64,000 nucleotides of DNA, taken from contig NZ_JAJCVI010000002.1 of the NCBI RefSeq assembly GCF_020567525.1, forward strand, positions 496,001 to 560,000, written 5' to 3'. The position numbers and the translations under genes are program-made. The notes beneath the pieces are model-generated. The model made no database searches. It saw only the letters and a list, made by a program, of their open reading frames with translations, and had not been told where the DNA came from. Below are positions 9,025-18,517 of the stretch, in pieces (the stretch's first letter is position 1; every line of letters begins with the position of its first letter). This DNA comes from Halorubellus salinus. Lineage in GTDB: Archaea > Halobacteriota > Halobacteria > Halobacteriales > Natrialbaceae.

Positions 9025-12000
9025 TCAGTCGTCGGTCGCCGGCGCCGCCTCGACCTCGTCGTCGTCCGCGTGGTCCATGTCGCGCGTCTCCGGCTCGACG
9101 CGCTCGCCGCGCGGCCCCTCCGCCTCGACCGCCGGCAATAGGTCCCGGAGATAGCGGCCCGTGTGCGACGCGTCCGTGCGCGCCAGCTCCTCCGGCGTCC
9201 CCGCCGCGACGAGCTCGCCGCCGTTCTCGCCGCCCTCGGGGCCGAGGTCGACGACGTGGTCCGCGTTCTTCACGAGGTCGAGCTCGTGCTCGATGACCAC
9301 GACCGTGTTGTCGTTGTCGACGAGTCGATGCAGGACGTCGATGAGCTTCTTCTCGTCCGCAGAATGCAGGCCCGTCGTCGGCTCGTCGAGCAGATAGAGG
9401 GTGTTCCCGGAGTCCTTCTTCCCGAGCTCCTCCGCGAGCTTGATGCGCTGGGCTTCCCCACCTGAGAGCGTCGTCGATGGCTGCCCGAGCCGCATGTAGC
9501 CGAGGCCGACGTCCTTCAGGAGCTTCAGGCGCCGCCGGAGCCGCCCGGAGGACTCGAAGAAGTCGTACGCCTCGTCGACGCTCATGTCGAGGACGTCCGC
9601 GATCGTGGCGTCCTTGTAGGTCACGTCGAGCGTCGCGTCGTTGTACCGCGCGCCGTCACAGGCTTCGCAGGGCACGTAGACGTCACTGAGGAAGTTCATC
9701 TCGATCTTCACGGTCCCCTGGCCGCCGCACTCCTCGCAGCGCCCGCCCTTCACGTTGAACGAGAACCGGCCCTTCTCGTAGCCGCGTTGCTTCGAGAGCT
9801 TCGTCTCCGCGAACAGCTCGCGGATGTAGTCGAACACGCCCGTGTACGTCGCCGGGTTCGACCGCGGCGTCCGCCCGATGGGGCTCTGGTCGATGAGCCG
9901 CACCGTCTCCACGTCCTCGATGCCCGTGATGTCGTCGTGCTCGCCGGGATTCACGCTCGTGTTGTCGTTCATGCGCCGAGCGAGGCCCTTGTAGAGGACG
10001 TCGTGCATGAGCGTCGACTTCCCGGACCCGGAGACGCCCGTGATCGCGGTGAACGACCCGAGCGGGAGGTCGACGTCGAGGTCCTTGAGGTTGTGCTGGC
10101 GCGCTCCCTCGATGGTGAGGAACGCCTCCGCGCTCCGGCGCTGTGCCGGTACGGGAATCTGTTTGCGGCCGGCGAGGAAGTCGCCGGTGGTCGAGTTCTC
10201 CGTGCCGACGATGTCGTCGTAGTCGCCCTGCGCGACCACTTCACCGCCGCGCTTCCCGGGGCCGGGCCCCATGTCGATGACGTGGTCGGCGCGCCGCATC
10301 GTCTCCTCGTCGTGCTCGACGACGATGAGCGTGTTCCCGAGGTCGCGGAGTTCCTCGAGCGTGTTCAGGAGGCGGTCGTTGTCGCGCTGATGCAGGCCGA
10401 TACTCGGTTCGTCGAGCACGTAGAGGACGCCGACGAGCCCGCTCCCGATCTGCGTCGCGAGCCGGATGCGCTGGCTTTCGCCGCCCGACAGGGTCGCGGC
10501 TTCGCGGTCGAGCGTGAGGTACTCGAGCCCGACCTCGGTCATGAACCCGAGGCGCGCCCGGATCTCCTTGAGGATCTCCTCGGCGATCTTCGTCTCGCGC
10601 TCGTTCAGGTTCGCCTCGACGCCCTCGAAGTGCGCGAGCGCGTCCCCGATGCTGAGTCGGTTCACGTCCGCGATGCTCGTCCCGTCGACGAGCACCGCAC
10701 GACTCGCGGGCTTGAGTCGGGACCCGTCACAGGCGGGACACTCGGTGACGCTCATGTAGTCCTCGATGTGGTCGCGCGTGGAGTCCGAGTCCGTCTCGAG
10801 GTAGCGGCGTTCGAGGTTCGGGATGACGCCCTCGAAGCGCTTCTCCTTCCGGCGCGTGCCGTTCTTCGTCTGGCGCTTGAACACCACCTCCTCGCTGGTG
10901 CCGTAGAGGAACGCCTGCTGGACGTCGTCGTCGAGGTCCTCGAACGGCGTGGACAGCGAGACGCCGAAGTGTTCGGCGACCGCGTCGAGGCGCGTCTGGT
11001 AGTACGACCGGTTGTAGCTCCACGCCTCGAACACGTGCTTGAGCGGTTTCGTGGGGTCGACGACGACGCGAGATTCACTGACCTCCTTCGTCTCGCCGAT
11101 GCCTTCGCACTCGGGGCACGCACCGTGGGGCGAGTTGAACGAGAACGACCGCGTCTCGATCTCGGGGATGTCGATGCCGCAGTGCGTGCACGCGAGCGCT
11201 TCGCTGAGTTCCACGACGAGCCGGTCGTCGCCGCCGGCGTCCTCGGTGTCGTCGCTAGCGTCACCGAGTGCGCCCGTGGAGCGGGCCGCGGACCCGCCGA
11301 GCGCTTCCGCCGCGCCCTCCGGGGGATCGGGGACGACGACCTTCACGACGCCGTCGGCTTCCTCCAGGACCGTTTCGACGGAGTCCGTGATGCGCGGTCG
11401 CTCGTCGGTGCTGACCTTGATGCGGTCGACGACGACGTCGATGGTGTGGTCGTAGTTCTCGTCGAGGTCCGGGCGGTCCATCGTGAGGTCGTACGGTTCC
11501 CCGTCGACCTCCACCCTGGCGTAGCCGTCGGCGACGAGCCGGTCGAACTCGTCCTCGAACGCGCCCTTCTGGTCGCGGACGACGGGCGCGCAGAGCTTCG
11601 CCTTCGTCCCTTCGGGGAGTTCCATGATGCGGCTCACCATCTCCTGGGCGCTCTGTTCGCCGACCTCGCGACCGCACTCGGGACAGTGCGGGATTCCGAC
11701 TCTCGCGTACAGCAAGCGGAGGTAGTCGTGGAGTTCCGTGACGGTCCCGACCGTGGACCGCGGGTTGTTCGCCGCGGCCTTCTGGTCGATGCTGATCGCG
11801 GGACTCAGGCCTTCGACGGTCTCGACCTGGGGTTTGTCCATCTGGCCGAGGAAGTTCCGCGCGTACGCCGACAGCGACTCGATGTACCGACGTTGCCCTT
11901 CGGCGTACACGGTCTCGAACGCGAGCGAGGACTTCCCACTCCCGGAGAGCCCGGTGACGACGTTGAACTGCTCGCGGGGGATCTCGACATCGATGTCCTT

Positions 12001-12048
12001 GAGGTTGTGTTCTTCCGCGCCGCGGACCTCGATGTACTCCTTTGTCAT
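9025..12048 (-). CDS. uvrA: UvrABC excinuclease subunit A
   Basis: The product has 1007 residues, slightly longer than bacterial UvrA (about 940). It is the damage-recognition ATPase of nucleotide excision repair. Visible elements in order: Walker [11 protein letters not shown]; an insertion rich in Asp and Gly at about 260-280; zinc module CTHCGIDIP...CPECEG; ABC signature [12 protein letters not shown]; second Walker [11 protein letters not shown]; zinc module CEECGGQG...CEACDG; second signature [12 protein letters not shown]; and an acidic tail. The start ATG 12048 gives [17 protein letters not shown], the usual UvrA N-terminus; the long upstream in-frame reading has no family similarity. 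It is monocistronic here, with uvrB and uvrC not in the window. Haloarchaeal UvrABC is widely regarded as acquired from bacteria. Confidence 0.97.
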   Translation of the reverse strand: MTKEYIEVRGAEEHNLKDIDVEIPREQFNVVTGLSGSGKSSLAFETVYAEGQRRYIESLSAYARNFLGQMDKPQVETVEGLSPAISIDQKAAANNPRSTVGTVTELHDYLRLLYARVGIPHCPECGREVGEQSAQEMVSRIMELPEGTKAKLCAPVVRDQKGAFEDEFDRLVADGYARVEVDGEPYDLTMDRPDLDENYDHTIDVVVDRIKVSTDERPRITDSVETVLEEADGVVKVVVPDPPEGAAEALGGSAARSTGALGDASDDTEDAGGDDRLVVELSEALACTHCGIDIPEIETRSFSFNSPHGACPECEGIGETKEVSESRVVVDPTKPLKHVFEAWSYNRSYYQTRLDAVAEHFGVSLSTPFEDLDDDVQQAFLYGTSEEVVFKRQTKNGTRRKEKRFEGVIPNLERRYLETDSDSTRDHIEDYMSVTECPACDGSRLKPASRAVLVDGTSIADVNRLSIGDALAHFEGVEANLNERETKIAEEILKEIRARLGFMTEVGLEYLTLDREAATLSGGESQRIRLATQIGSGLVGVLYVLDEPSIGLHQRDNDRLLNTLEELRDLGNTLIVVEHDEETMRRADHVIDMGPGPGKRGGEVVAQGDYDDIVGTENSTTGDFLAGRKQIPVPAQRRSAEAFLTIEGARQHNLKDLDVDLPLGSFTAITGVSGSGKSTLMHDVLYKGLARRMNDNTSVNPGEHDDITGIEDVETVRLIDQSPIGRTPRSNPATYTGVFDYIRELFAETKLSKQRGYEKGRFSFNVKGGRCEECGGQGTVKIEMNFLSDVYVPCEACDGARYNDATLDVTYKDATIADVLDMSVDEAYDFFESSGRLRRRLKLLKDVGLGYMRLGQPSTTLSGGEAQRIKLAEELGKKDSGNTLYLLDEPTTGLHSADEKKLIDVLHRLVDNDNTVVVIEHELDLVKNADHVVDLGPEGGENGGELVAAGTPEELARTDASHTGRYLRDLLPAVEAEGPRGERVEPETRDMDHADDDEVEAAPATDD

Positions 12049-12132
12049 TGGCGGTAGACAGTGACTGCACCAGTGAAGGGTTGTCGGTTGCGTTCGATGC
12101 GGTGGGGTTCCGCGTCCGGTCACCACGTCCAT

Positions 12133-12141
12133 CGATTTAAG
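12133..12141 (+). promoter_or_regulatory. TATA-like box of the LURP-one gene
   Basis: The sequence cgatttaag lies 24 bases before ATG 12166, the spacing of a leaderless transcript. The uvrA start is on the opposite strand about 85 bases away, so this spacer also carries the uvrA promoter. Confidence 0.45.
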
Positions 12142-12165
12142 TTGGTTACTCGGGCAATGGTCGGT

Positions 12166-12747
12166 ATGGACACAGACCGCACGTACGACATCCAGGGATT
12201 GGACCTCGTGGACGACCACTACACCGTCGAGCAGGCGTTCATCCGGAACAAGTACAAGGCGATGGATTCCCGCGGGAACGTCCTCATCCGCGGGAAACAG
12301 AAGATGTTCAAGATGAAGGAGGAGTTCCCGTTCGTGGACGCGGACGGGAACGAGGTGTTCACCGTGAAGGCCGGTGGCATCATCGACGTCGCGGGTAACT
12401 ACGTGTTGACGGACGCGCAGACGGGCGAGGACCTCGTCATCCTCGACAACGACTACAGCATCCTCCAGGACACGTGGAAGATCCGGGACGCGCGGACGGA
12501 GGCGAAGCTCGCGGAGATCAACTCGCGTGGCGCGCTCGTCACGCTCGCTCGGAACTTCCTGCCGTTCGGCGGGTTGATCCCGCACAAGTACGAGATAACG
12601 GACCGCGACGGCGACCACGTCGGGAGTATCGAGGGCCAGTTCTCGCTGAAGGACCGCTACGAGGTCCACATTGACGACGCGAGCGACGTCCCGAAGGAAC
12701 CCGTTATCGCGGCGGCGATGGTCATCGACGCCATCCAGGGGAACTGA
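12166..12747 (+). CDS. LURP-one-related (Tubby-like fold) protein
   Basis: The product has 193 residues. It resembles the LURP-one-related/scramblase-like family, a Tubby-type beta-barrel. Marks are YTVEQAFIRNKYKAMDS, repeated glycine turns such as GNVLIRGKQKMFK, and the hydrophobic segment LVTLARNFLPFG, which in this fold runs through the barrel. Biochemical roles are unsettled; suggestions include membrane-lipid association. An in-frame ATG three codons upstream (12157) is an alternative start, but 12166 matches the TATA spacing better. It ends 20 bases before the convergent kinase gene. Confidence 0.75.
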   Translation: MDTDRTYDIQGLDLVDDHYTVEQAFIRNKYKAMDSRGNVLIRGKQKMFKMKEEFPFVDADGNEVFTVKAGGIIDVAGNYVLTDAQTGEDLVILDNDYSILQDTWKIRDARTEAKLAEINSRGALVTLARNFLPFGGLIPHKYEITDRDGDHVGSIEGQFSLKDRYEVHIDDASDVPKEPVIAAAMVIDAIQGN

Positions 12748-12767
12748 ACCGGCGCGTTCTTCGCGAG

Positions 12768-15023
12768 TCAGGGCGCGCGGAGTTCGAGGACGACCTCGCT
12801 GCCGGCGTCGGGGTCGCCGAAGGAGACGGTGCCGCCGAGCGACCGCGCGACCCAGGAGACGACCCAGAGCCCGAGGCCTTCGCCGTGTTCGACGCGCGAC
12901 ACGGACCGGTCGCCGGTGAGGAGGTCGCGTTCGTGGTCGGGGATGCCGGGGCCGTTGTCGGCGACGACGATGTCGACGCCGCCGGCCGCGTTCGGTTCGA
13001 CGAGCACCTCGACGACGGGGTCGGGGCGTTGGGCGTGCTCGACGGCGTTCTCGACGAGGTTCTCGACGGCGAGGTCGAGGCGTTCGTCGGCGTTCGCGAT
13101 CGCTTCCGCGGGTGCGTCCGTGGTGATGGTGGCATCGGGGTACGTGTCGCGGAGTCGGTCGGCGAGCGACCGCACGTGGTCGGCGACGTTCGTCGGGCCG
13201 GTCGTGAACGTGGAGTCCTTCCGGATGACCTGTTCGAGCTGGTGGACCTTGTCGGCGAGTGCGGCGGCGTCCTCGGCGCGACCGATGACGTGCCTGAGGA
13301 TGCCGACGGCGTCGGGGTCCTCGAGGTCCTCCGCGAGCTGGTCGAGGTAGCCGGTGACGATGCCCATGTCGGTGCGGAGGTTGTGCCGGAGGACGCGATG
13401 GAGGACCTGGAGGTGCTGTTCGCGGTCGTACTGGTCGGTGATGTCGGTGTAGATACCGAACGCGTGCACGTCGTCGCCGTCGACGTGGTACGGGATGCCA
13501 CGGAAGAGGAAGTGGCGGTCGCCGTCGGCGGTCGACCGCGTTATCTCGGCGCTGACGTTCTCGTCGGCGAGCGCGCGAGCGTCGAGTTCGTCCGCGAGCT
13601 CGTCGTCGTCCTCGTTCGGGACGAGGACGTCGTTCACGGGCGTGCCGACGACGTCGGTCTCGTCGTGCCCGAACACGCGCTCGAACGCGGGGTTGACGGA
13701 GTCGATGACTGGTTCGCCGTCCTGGAAGCTGGAGTCGATGACGGGGTCGGGGAGGTGCTCGAACAGCGACCGGAAGCGGTCGCGTTCCCGGTCGCGTTCG
13801 GCTTCGGCGGCGAGCAGGTCGCTGATGTCGCGTATCGCGCCGATGGTGCCCTGGTAGCTGCCGTCGTCGTCGCGCAGGACGGAGAGCTCGATCTCGGCGG
13901 GGATGGGGTCGCCGTCGGCGGTGAGGGCGTCGGCGCGGTACGTGCGCGTGGCGTTCGGGTCGTCCTCTTCGAGGAGGTCGGCGATGAGTTCGGTGCCGCG
14001 TTCGAGGCCGTCGTCGGGGAAGAACCGGGAGACGTGCGCGCCGAGGACGTCCTCGCGGTCGTAGCCGGAGGCGTCGACGACCTCGTCGCTCGCGAGGACG
14101 ATGCGGCCGCGCTCGTCGAGGACGTACATCATCTCGCGGACGTTGTCGACGACGGTCTGGTAGAGCGACAGGGTCTGTTCGCGGCGGGCGCGGTCGACGC
14201 CGGCGGCGGCGTTCGCGGCGAGTATCTCGGCGAGTTGGACGTCGGCGTCGTCGATGGCGTCGACGCCGTCGGCGCCGACGGCGAGGACGCCGTGGTCGCC
14301 GAGCGGGAAGAACATGAGCGCGCAGTCGTCGTGCTCGATGACGGTCGGTTCGCCGTTCTCGTAGACGCGCCCGACCGGTTCTTCGCCGGCGTCGTACGTG
14401 GACTGCCAGTCGTGGTCGTCGGGGCGGGCGGCGGCGAGCGCGAGGGTTCGGGGGTCGTCGTAGGCGTCGTGGACGGCGGCGAGTGCGGTGACGTCCTCGA
14501 CGAGCCAGACGCTCGCGCGTTCGAAGCTGAGGATGTCGACGGCGGCGTCGGTGACGACGCTGGCGATGGACGCTGGTCGGCGCGTGGTCATGAGTTCGCG
14601 GGCGGTGGCGAGCAGGCCGCCGAGCGTCTGGTCGTTGGGGCTGGTGACGCGTGCGTCGGCGTGATGGGTGATGCGTTCACCGAGGCGCGCTGCCGGGTCG
14701 GCCCAGATGCCGAGTGGGAGGTATTCGGTTGCGGCGCCGGCGGCGACGGCGGCGGCGAGGTCGTCGTCGGGGTCGCGACTGGTGAGGATGGCGGGGACGC
14801 CGGGGTGGCTGGTGGTGAGGCGTTCCAGGAGGCGTCGACCGCTCGGGCCGTCCGAGCGGGCGTGCGGGCAGACGATGCAGTCGACGCGTGCGGAGCCGAG
14901 GACGTCGTTGGCTTCGGATTGCGTGGCGGCGGTGTACACCAGGAGGTCCTCACGGTCGGTGAGGGCGTGCCGGGTGGGGTCGTCGTCCCCTTGCACGTAG
15001 AGGACTGCGGTCTGCGCGCTCAT
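12768..15023 (-). CDS. PAS/GAF sensor histidine kinase
   Basis: The product has 751 residues. The N-terminal 120 residues resemble a receiver (QTAVLYVQGDD start, DCIVCPHA strand) but the usual phosphoacceptor aspartate pattern is not clear. It is followed by a GAF domain (about 150-280), two PAS domains (about 290-400 and 420-530), a dimerisation helix LHRVLRHNLRTDMG with the phosphoacceptor histidine, and a HATPase with ENLVENAVEH, DNGPGIPDHE and GEGLGLW. No transmembrane helices are seen, so it is a soluble sensor. Neither PAS has the LOV cysteine motif. It reads divergently from uspA; a stress-signalling link is possible but not shown. Confidence 0.88.
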   Translation of the reverse strand: MSAQTAVLYVQGDDDPTRHALTDREDLLVYTAATQSEANDVLGSARVDCIVCPHARSDGPSGRRLLERLTTSHPGVPAILTSRDPDDDLAAAVAAGAATEYLPLGIWADPAARLGERITHHADARVTSPNDQTLGGLLATARELMTTRRPASIASVVTDAAVDILSFERASVWLVEDVTALAAVHDAYDDPRTLALAAARPDDHDWQSTYDAGEEPVGRVYENGEPTVIEHDDCALMFFPLGDHGVLAVGADGVDAIDDADVQLAEILAANAAAGVDRARREQTLSLYQTVVDNVREMMYVLDERGRIVLASDEVVDASGYDREDVLGAHVSRFFPDDGLERGTELIADLLEEDDPNATRTYRADALTADGDPIPAEIELSVLRDDDGSYQGTIGAIRDISDLLAAEAERDRERDRFRSLFEHLPDPVIDSSFQDGEPVIDSVNPAFERVFGHDETDVVGTPVNDVLVPNEDDDELADELDARALADENVSAEITRSTADGDRHFLFRGIPYHVDGDDVHAFGIYTDITDQYDREQHLQVLHRVLRHNLRTDMGIVTGYLDQLAEDLEDPDAVGILRHVIGRAEDAAALADKVHQLEQVIRKDSTFTTGPTNVADHVRSLADRLRDTYPDATITTDAPAEAIANADERLDLAVENLVENAVEHAQRPDPVVEVLVEPNAAGGVDIVVADNGPGIPDHERDLLTGDRSVSRVEHGEGLGLWVVSWVARSLGGTVSFGDPDAGSEVVLELRAP

Positions 15024-15207
15024 CCGCGTCGGATGTCCCTAGGCGGGGGCGTGACTATGAAAGTGTCTGCCGCCGACGGCGGGTTCGGTGGAACGAGTCG
15101 GTCGGGTCGGCGCTTCGTCCCCGCGCCTCACGCGGGTCCCGTGGATTGCTCCGGCTGCGAGTAAATGCTCCACCAGAATTATGTTCGTGCCGTCCGAGTC
15201 GAGGTGC

Positions 15208-15654
15208 ATGACGCTCTCAACGCTACTCGTGGCGGTCGGCCCGGGAGACGCGGACCGGCTCGACGCGCTCGCGACGGCCGTCACCGACGTCGCCGTACCG
15301 ACCGGCGCTCGCGTGGTGCTCTTGCACGTCTTCGAGGAGGACGACTTCGAGGGAGTCCGCGAGCGACTCGACCAGTCCGACGCCAGCCCGACGGCGACCG
15401 CTCGCCGCCAGAAGACCGTTCGCGACCTGACCGCTGCGTTCGACGACGCCGACGTGGCGTACGAGGTTCGCGGTCGCGTCGGGAACAAGTCGGACGCGAT
15501 CGTCGCAGCGGCGGAGGACGTCGACGCGGACCGCGTGTTCGTCGCCGGCCGCGACCGTTCGCCGACGGGGAAGGCGGTGTTCGGGTCGACCGCGCAGTCC
15601 GTGATGCTCTCGGCGCCCTGTCCGGTGACGTTCGTCCGTGCCGGCACGAGCTGA
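15208..15654 (+). CDS. Universal stress protein (UspA family)
   Basis: The product has 148 residues, the standard length of a single Usp domain. The first strand is LLVAVGPGD. The ATP-binding signature near the C-terminus is GRDRSPTGKAVFGSTAQSVM, matching the G-2x-G-9x-G(S/T) pattern of ATP-binding UspA proteins, and the last strand is CPVTFVRAG. Such proteins bind ATP and support survival under stress. It is divergent from the kinase gene and separated from the AIM24 gene by 89 bases. Confidence 0.9.
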   Translation: MTLSTLLVAVGPGDADRLDALATAVTDVAVPTGARVVLLHVFEEDDFEGVRERLDQSDASPTATARRQKTVRDLTAAFDDADVAYEVRGRVGNKSDAIVAAAEDVDADRVFVAGRDRSPTGKAVFGSTAQSVMLSAPCPVTFVRAGTS

Positions 15655-15743
15655 ACGACGGCCGGTCGTTGTCGACGGGCGTCGTCGACGGGCGACACCC
15701 ACCGTGTCAGCGTTTTACATGGTTCGGTATCGAAGCGGGCGGT

Positions 15744-16487
15744 ATGGACCACGAGATACGGAACCGACCGTCGTTCGCCGCCGTCGAGATCGACCTGAGC
15801 CAGGGCGAGAGCGTGATGGCGGAGGCCGGTTCGATGGTCTCGCACTCGGACGGCATCAGCATCCGGACGGACCGCGGTGGTGGCGGGTTGATGAAGAACC
15901 TGAAGCGCTCCATCCTCGGCGGCGAGTCGTTCTTCCGGAACACGTTCACCGCGGACGCGCCGGGGTCGGTGACGTTCGCCCCGCCGCTCCCCGGCGACGT
16001 CGTCCAGTACGACCTCGACGGGACGGTGTACCTCCAGAGCGGGTCGTACCTCGCGGCGTCGCCCGAGATCGACGTGGACGCGAAGTTCGGCGGCGGTCGG
16101 ACGTTCTTCGGCGGCGAGGGGCTGTTCCTCCTGAAGTGCTCGGGACTGGGCGAGCTGTTCATGTCGAGTTACGGCGCGGTCGAACGGAAGGCGTTGCGCG
16201 ACGGCGAGGGGTTCACGGTCGACACGGGCCACATCGTCGCGTTCGAGGAGTCCGTGAACTGGAACGTGCGGAAGGTCGGCGGCCTGAAGTCGACGCTGTT
16301 CTCCGGCGAGGGGCTGGTCTGCGACATGGAGGGGCCCGGGACGGTGTGGCTGCAGACGCGGAGTCAGGACGCGTTCCTCTCGTGGCTCGTCCCGCATCTG
16401 CCGACGCGCGAGACGAGCGACGGCGGCATCTCGTTCGAGATGGGTGGCGGGGACTTCGGCGGTGGCGGCCGCGGCGGGAACATCTGA
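15744..16487 (+). CDS. AIM24/TIGR00266 family protein, copy 1
   Basis: The product has 247 residues. It has the AIM24 (DUF124) beta-sandwich pattern: IRNRPSFAAVEIDL start, VMAEAGSMVSHSDGI, glycine-rich GGGGLMKNLKRSILGGES, LPGDVVQYDLDG, LFMSSYGAV, VDTGHIVAFE, GLKSTLFSGEG and VWLQTRSQDAFLSWL. The C-terminus adds a glycine-rich tail (GGGDFGGGGRGG), a common feature of this branch. Yeast Aim24 is mitochondrial, but prokaryotic function is unknown. A TATA-like gttttacat lies 23 bases upstream of the ATG. It is followed by a close paralogue, so the pair looks like a tandem duplication. Confidence 0.85.
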   Translation: MDHEIRNRPSFAAVEIDLSQGESVMAEAGSMVSHSDGISIRTDRGGGGLMKNLKRSILGGESFFRNTFTADAPGSVTFAPPLPGDVVQYDLDGTVYLQSGSYLAASPEIDVDAKFGGGRTFFGGEGLFLLKCSGLGELFMSSYGAVERKALRDGEGFTVDTGHIVAFEESVNWNVRKVGGLKSTLFSGEGLVCDMEGPGTVWLQTRSQDAFLSWLVPHLPTRETSDGGISFEMGGGDFGGGGRGGNI

Positions 16488-16567
16488 GCGCCACCGTCGG
16501 TGGACACTGGACGACCTCGAATCGGTCGGGTGGCAGCGTGCGCCGGGCCAACAGCTGGCAGTGAACG

Positions 16568-16577
16568 CTTATATTGT
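16568..16577 (+). promoter_or_regulatory. TATA-like box of the second AIM24 gene
   Basis: The sequence cttatattgt lies 21 bases before ATG 16599, so the second copy appears to have its own promoter. Confidence 0.45.
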
Positions 16578-16598
16578 CAATCATCGTATGAGACTGGT

Positions 16599-17279
16599 AT
16601 GGAGTACGAGATACGGAACCGGCCGTCGTTCGCCGCCGTCGAAATCGACCTGAACCAGAGCGAGACCATCATGGCGGAAGCCGGCGCGATGGTGTCCCAC
16701 GAGGACGGGATCGCCATCGAGACGAACCGCGGCGGCGGCGGGTTGATGAAGAACCTGAAGCGGTCCGTGCTCGGCGGCGAGTCGTTCTTCCGGAACACGT
16801 TCACCGCGGAGTCGCCGGGGTCGGTGACGCTCGCGCCGCCGCTCCCCGGCGACATCACGCAGTACGACCTCGACGGGACCCTGTTCGTCCAGAGCGGGTC
16901 GTACCTCGCGGCGACGCCCGAGATCGACGTGGACACGAAGTTCGGCGGCGGCCGGTCGTTCTTCGGCGGCGAAGGCCTGTTCCTCCTCGAGCTCACCGGG
17001 ACCGGCCCGGTGTTCATGTCGAGCTACGGCGCGGTCGAGGAGCGCGGGCTCGCGGCCGGCGAGCGGTTCGTCGTCGACACCGGCCACATCGTCGCGTTCG
17101 AAGGTGGCGTGAACTGGGACGTCACGCGCGTCGGCGGCCTGAAGTCGACGCTGTTCTCCGGCGAGGGCCTCGTCGCGGAGTTCCAGGGGCCGGGGCGCGT
17201 GTGGCTGCAGACGCGGAGCCAGGACGCGTTCCTCTCGTGGCTCATCCCGCAGCTCCCCTCGACGAACAACAGCAACTAG
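16599..17279 (+). CDS. AIM24/TIGR00266 family protein, copy 2
   Basis: The product has 226 residues and is clearly paralogous to the preceding gene across its whole length (for example IRNRPSFAAVEIDLNQSE, GGGGLMKNLKRSVLGGES, KFGGGRSFFGGEGLFLL). It lacks the glycine-rich tail and ends LPQ-type (LIPQLPSTNNSN). Charge differences cluster in surface turns, while the core strands are nearly identical. ATG 16599 gives MEYEIRNRPSF, exactly parallel to MDHEIRNRPSF of copy 1; a longer in-frame start upstream has no counterpart in copy 1. Function unknown; AIM24 proteins can form oligomers, so a hetero-oligomer of the two copies is conceivable. Confidence 0.85.
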   Translation: MEYEIRNRPSFAAVEIDLNQSETIMAEAGAMVSHEDGIAIETNRGGGGLMKNLKRSVLGGESFFRNTFTAESPGSVTLAPPLPGDITQYDLDGTLFVQSGSYLAATPEIDVDTKFGGGRSFFGGEGLFLLELTGTGPVFMSSYGAVEERGLAAGERFVVDTGHIVAFEGGVNWDVTRVGGLKSTLFSGEGLVAEFQGPGRVWLQTRSQDAFLSWLIPQLPSTNNSN

Positions 17280-17280
17280 C

Positions 17281-17346
17281 GGCGACGACCACCCGACGAC
17301 GACTCGGCGACCACCCGACGACGACCCGACGACGACTCGGCGACGA
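17281..17346. repeat. Short degenerate direct repeats
   Basis: This spacer is built from partial copies of a unit like ggcgaccacccgacgacgac, present about three times with small deletions. It follows the stop of the second AIM24 gene. It looks like slippage-type duplication rather than a functional array. Confidence 0.5.
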
Positions 17347-17405
17347 TGGAGGACTCGGCCACCCCGACGCCCACCCCGAAACTCGACATCGAGTAAATGC
17401 TACAG

Positions 17406-17414
17406 CGTTAAGTG
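17406..17414 (+). promoter_or_regulatory. TATA-like box of the ROK kinase gene
   Basis: The sequence cgttaagtg lies 26 bases before ATG 17441, fitting a leaderless transcript. Confidence 0.4.
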
Positions 17415-17440
17415 CGCGGGGCTCGGTGACTCGAACGAGA

Positions 17441-18418
17441 ATGGCCACGTACGCGGGCGTCGACCTGGGCGCCACGAACATCCGGGCCGTCGTGGGCGAC
17501 GCCGAAGGACGCGTCGTCGGGTCGAATCGTCGAGGAACACCGCGCGGACCGACCGGCATCGCCGTCACCGAAGCCGTCCTCGACGCGCTCCGCGGCGCGT
17601 GCGCCGACGCCGGCGTCGCGCCGACGGCCGTCGACGCCTGCGGCATCGGGTCCATCGGGCCGCTCGACCTCGCCGAAGGGAGCGTCGAGGACCCGGCGAA
17701 CCTCCCCGACACCATCGACCGCATCCCGCTCGCCGGGCCCATCGGGCAGCTCGTCGACAGCGACCGCGTCTACCTCCACAACGACACCGCCGCGGGCGTC
17801 ATCGGCGAACGCTTCCACTCGAACCGGAACCCCGACGACATGGCGTACCTCACGATATCCTCGGGTATCGGAGCGGGCGTCTGCGTCGACGGTCGCGTCG
17901 TCGCCGGCTGGGACGGGAACGCCGGCGAGGTCGGGCACTACGTCGTCGACCCGGAAGGCCGCATGACGTGTGGCTGCGGGAAGGACGGCCACTGGGAGGC
18001 GTACTGCTCTGGCGAGAACATCCCCGGGTACGCGCGATTGCTCGCCGAGGACGACCCGACCGTCGACACCGCGCTCCCGCTAGAGGATCCCGACTTCTCC
18101 GCCGCCGACGTCTTCGAGCACGCCGACGACGACGCGTTCGCCGCGCACGTCGTCGACCAGCTCGCGCACTGGAACGCCATCGGCGTCACGAACCTCGTGC
18201 ATTCGTTCGCGCCCCTCGTCGTGTTCGTCGGTGGCGCGGTCGCGCTCCACAACACCGAGCGCGTCCTCGACCCCATCCGCGACCGCGTCGCCGAGATGGT
18301 GATGACGAACGTCCCCGACATCCAGCTGACGACGCTCGGCGACGACGTCGTCGTGAAGGGCGCCCTCGCCAGCGCGATGACCGAGGGCACCGGCGACCGG
18401 AAGCACCTCACCGCCTGA
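17441..18418 (+). CDS. ROK family sugar kinase (glucokinase-like)
   Basis: The product has 325 residues, the usual ROK length. The phosphate-1 motif YAGVDLGATNIRAVV opens the protein. YLHNDTAAGVIGE carries the catalytic aspartate region, TISSGIGAGVCVDG is phosphate-2, and GEVGHYVVDPEGRMTCGCGKDGHWE is the region of the ROK zinc-binding His/Cys signature, although the usual GCxE end is GHWE here. The FVGGAVALHN adenosine motif follows. Such enzymes phosphorylate glucose or related hexoses with ATP. Substrate is inferred only at family level. The longer upstream in-frame extension overlaps the repeat region and lacks family similarity, so ATG 17441 is chosen. Confidence 0.87.
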   Translation: MATYAGVDLGATNIRAVVGDAEGRVVGSNRRGTPRGPTGIAVTEAVLDALRGACADAGVAPTAVDACGIGSIGPLDLAEGSVEDPANLPDTIDRIPLAGPIGQLVDSDRVYLHNDTAAGVIGERFHSNRNPDDMAYLTISSGIGAGVCVDGRVVAGWDGNAGEVGHYVVDPEGRMTCGCGKDGHWEAYCSGENIPGYARLLAEDDPTVDTALPLEDPDFSAADVFEHADDDAFAAHVVDQLAHWNAIGVTNLVHSFAPLVVFVGGAVALHNTERVLDPIRDRVAEMVMTNVPDIQLTTLGDDVVVKGALASAMTEGTGDRKHLTA

Positions 18419-18486
18419 CCGCCCGCGCAACGAGTCACGTCACCATCCCGCACAGTTACTAAAATCAACGTCATACATTCGCTATC

Positions 18487-18495
18487 TTTTAACTA
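18487..18495 (+). promoter_or_regulatory. TATA-like box of the first LVIVD gene
   Basis: The sequence ttttaacta lies 22 bases before ATG 18518 in an AT-rich spacer, matching a leaderless haloarchaeal promoter. Confidence 0.5.
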
Positions 18496-18517
18496 TACTG
18501 CGGTCTGGTGTGTTGGT

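Noticed and set aside
9787-12057. A 756-codon plus-strand frame opposite uvrA
   Set aside because: Antisense shadow; no recognisable domain, composition rich in Arg, Val and Glu, and uvrA is certain on the other strand.
12885-15164. A 759-codon plus-strand frame opposite the second sensor kinase
   Set aside because: Product is Gly/Val/Asp repeats with no domain; the kinase has clear PAS and HATPase motifs.
17281-17346. A CRISPR array
   Set aside because: Units are short, degenerate and without spacers; likewise the three 20-bp units at 35783-35838 are directly adjacent.
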